From assembly GCA_963802205.1 (NCBI GenBank), contig CAWDHW010000019.1:1-64000 (forward strand): a DNA stretch of 64,000 bases. Reading direction: 5' to 3'. The translations under genes and the position numbers were made by a program. The DNA comes from DYRB01 sp963802205 (GTDB lineage Bacteria > Pseudomonadota > Gammaproteobacteria > Chromatiales > Chromatiaceae). The notes under the pieces were generated by a model that saw only the letters and a list, made by a program, of their open reading frames with translations, did not search any database and was not told the DNA's origin. Positions 63,305 to 64,000 of the stretch are shown here, piece after piece (positions within the stretch are counted from its first letter, which is position 1; the number at the start of each line of letters is the position of its first letter).

Positions 63305-64000
63305 TCAGGCGGCGAAGGTTACCCGGAAGCAGCTTCCGCCGCTTGGACGGGGAGCATATTCCAGGCGGGCGCCGTTGGTCTCCGCCAGCTCGCGGGCGAT
63401 ATAGAGGCCGAGCCCGGTGCCGGAACGGCTGGTGGTGAAGAAGGGGTCGAAGATCTCCCGGGCGGTCTCCGAATCGACCCCGGGACCCTCATCCGTCACC
63501 TCGGCCAGGACCCGTCCGGACTCGGCGTCGCGCCCGGCGCGGATACGAATGTTGGCGACGCCGGCGGTCCCGCGGGCATGGGTTGCGGCGTTCTCGCACA
63601 GGTTGCCGAATATCTGGTGAAGGTGGCGGGGGTCGGCACGGACATAGATCGGCGCCTGTCCGATGTCCAGGGTCAGGTTCTCCGTCGGGAAGCCGCGCGC
63701 CTCGGCCCAGTCCGAGCAGAAGTCCGAGAGCCAGGCCGCCAGTTCCACGTCCTGTGCCTCGCTCTGATTGCGCCGGGACAGTTGCAGGACACTCTGCACC
63801 GTCTCCTCGATCCGGCGCGCGTTGCGGGTGACGATGTCCAACAGGTGGCGGTCGTCCGGGGCCAGGACCGCGGATTCTCGGAGGAGCTGGCTGGCGTGGC
63901 TGATGGCCGCGAGGGGGTTGCGGATGTTGTGGGCGATGCTCCCGGTGAGCTTGCCCAAGGCGGCGAGCTTGATCTGTTGGGCCTGTTGGGCAAGCTTCTG
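63305..64000 (-). CDS. pilS: Sensor histidine kinase PilS, C-terminal part
   Basis: The gene runs off the window end; 231 residues are visible in phase from 64000. H-box GKLTGSIAHNIRNPLAAISH with the phospho-accepting His, N-box IFGNLCENAATHARG, and G-boxes VTDEGPGVDSET and SGTGLGLYIARELAE. The residue after the His is Asn, where related kinases have Glu (HEIRNP). It ends 27 bases before pilR. The membrane and PAS regions of PilS would be outside the window. Confidence 0.9.
   Translation of the reverse strand, partial: QKLAQQAQQIKLAALGKLTGSIAHNIRNPLAAISHASQLLRESAVLAPDDRHLLDIVTRNARRIEETVQSVLQLSRRNQSEAQDVELAAWLSDFCSDWAEARGFPTENLTLDIGQAPIYVRADPRHLHQIFGNLCENAATHARGTAGVANIRIRAGRDAESGRVLAEVTDEGPGVDSETAREIFDPFFTTSRSGTGLGLYIARELAETNGARLEYAPRPSGGSCFRVTFAA

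Overview
The window is 64 kb of high-GC gammaproteobacterial chromosome. Gene content and order fit the Chromatiales (purple sulfur bacteria): guaA-tadA, yajC-secD-secF, trmJ-cysE-iscRSUA-hscB, mreBCD-mrdAB-mltB-rlpA-dacA-ybeD-lipB, gatCAB, argA and pilSR, plus an O-methyltransferase of the CrtF/acetylserotonin type. The lineage is an inference from layout and protein similarity recalled from known families; there is no rRNA or tRNA in the window to confirm it.

Layout. 1-7.8 kb: end of guaA, tadA, holC, a tandem pair of related Cys-rich secreted proteins, DUF1820, an orphan PDC-type sensor, ygbA, an ankyrin lipoprotein, bolA. 7.9-11.2 kb: Sec accessory operon. 11.3-17.2 kb: suhB, then trmJ, cysE and the Fe-S assembly genes, which stop after hscB; the expected hscA-fdx are absent and a multiply frameshifted PP2C phosphatase lies there instead. 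18.4-21.4 kb: DUF6394 plus RCK potassium channel, and a hemerythrin-domain protein. 21.4-27.1 kb: nitrate/nitrite ABC importer (nrtA-nrtB-nrtC) with a NasS-type sensor, preceded by a near-perfect sigma-54 promoter and a long leader ending in a strong intrinsic terminator (an attenuator). 27.3-33.8 kb: MBL hydrolase, phoB-phoR, ychF, a cytochrome c lipoprotein, and amtB with its own sigma-54 promoter. 34.6-39.7 kb: mepA, a PDZ membrane protein, ftsH, an FNR-like regulator. 39.8-47 kb: gatB, then a lower-GC accessory block (O-methyltransferase, hicB with a truncated hicA, HD hydrolase, Mrr endonuclease) that splits gatB from gatA-gatC. 47.2-57.6 kb: rod-shape and wall genes. 57.6-64 kb: ABC-2 exporter, cupin, argA, pilR, pilS (partial).

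Two themes stand out. First, small non-coding mobile repeats: a 150-bp hairpin-rich element present twice with 4-bp YTAG flanking duplications, a 146-bp element with terminal inverted repeats and an 8-bp duplication, and several REP-like inverted pairs. Second, an unusual number of frameshifts in conserved genes (gatA twice, amtB, phoR, the K+ channel, rlpA, PP2C four times). Because some of these should be essential, uncorrected sequencing indels are the most economical explanation, except perhaps for the PP2C gene.

Functionally the window combines nitrogen acquisition (nitrate importer, ammonium channel, both apparently under sigma-54), phosphate signalling, Fe-S assembly, membrane proteostasis and the elongasome.
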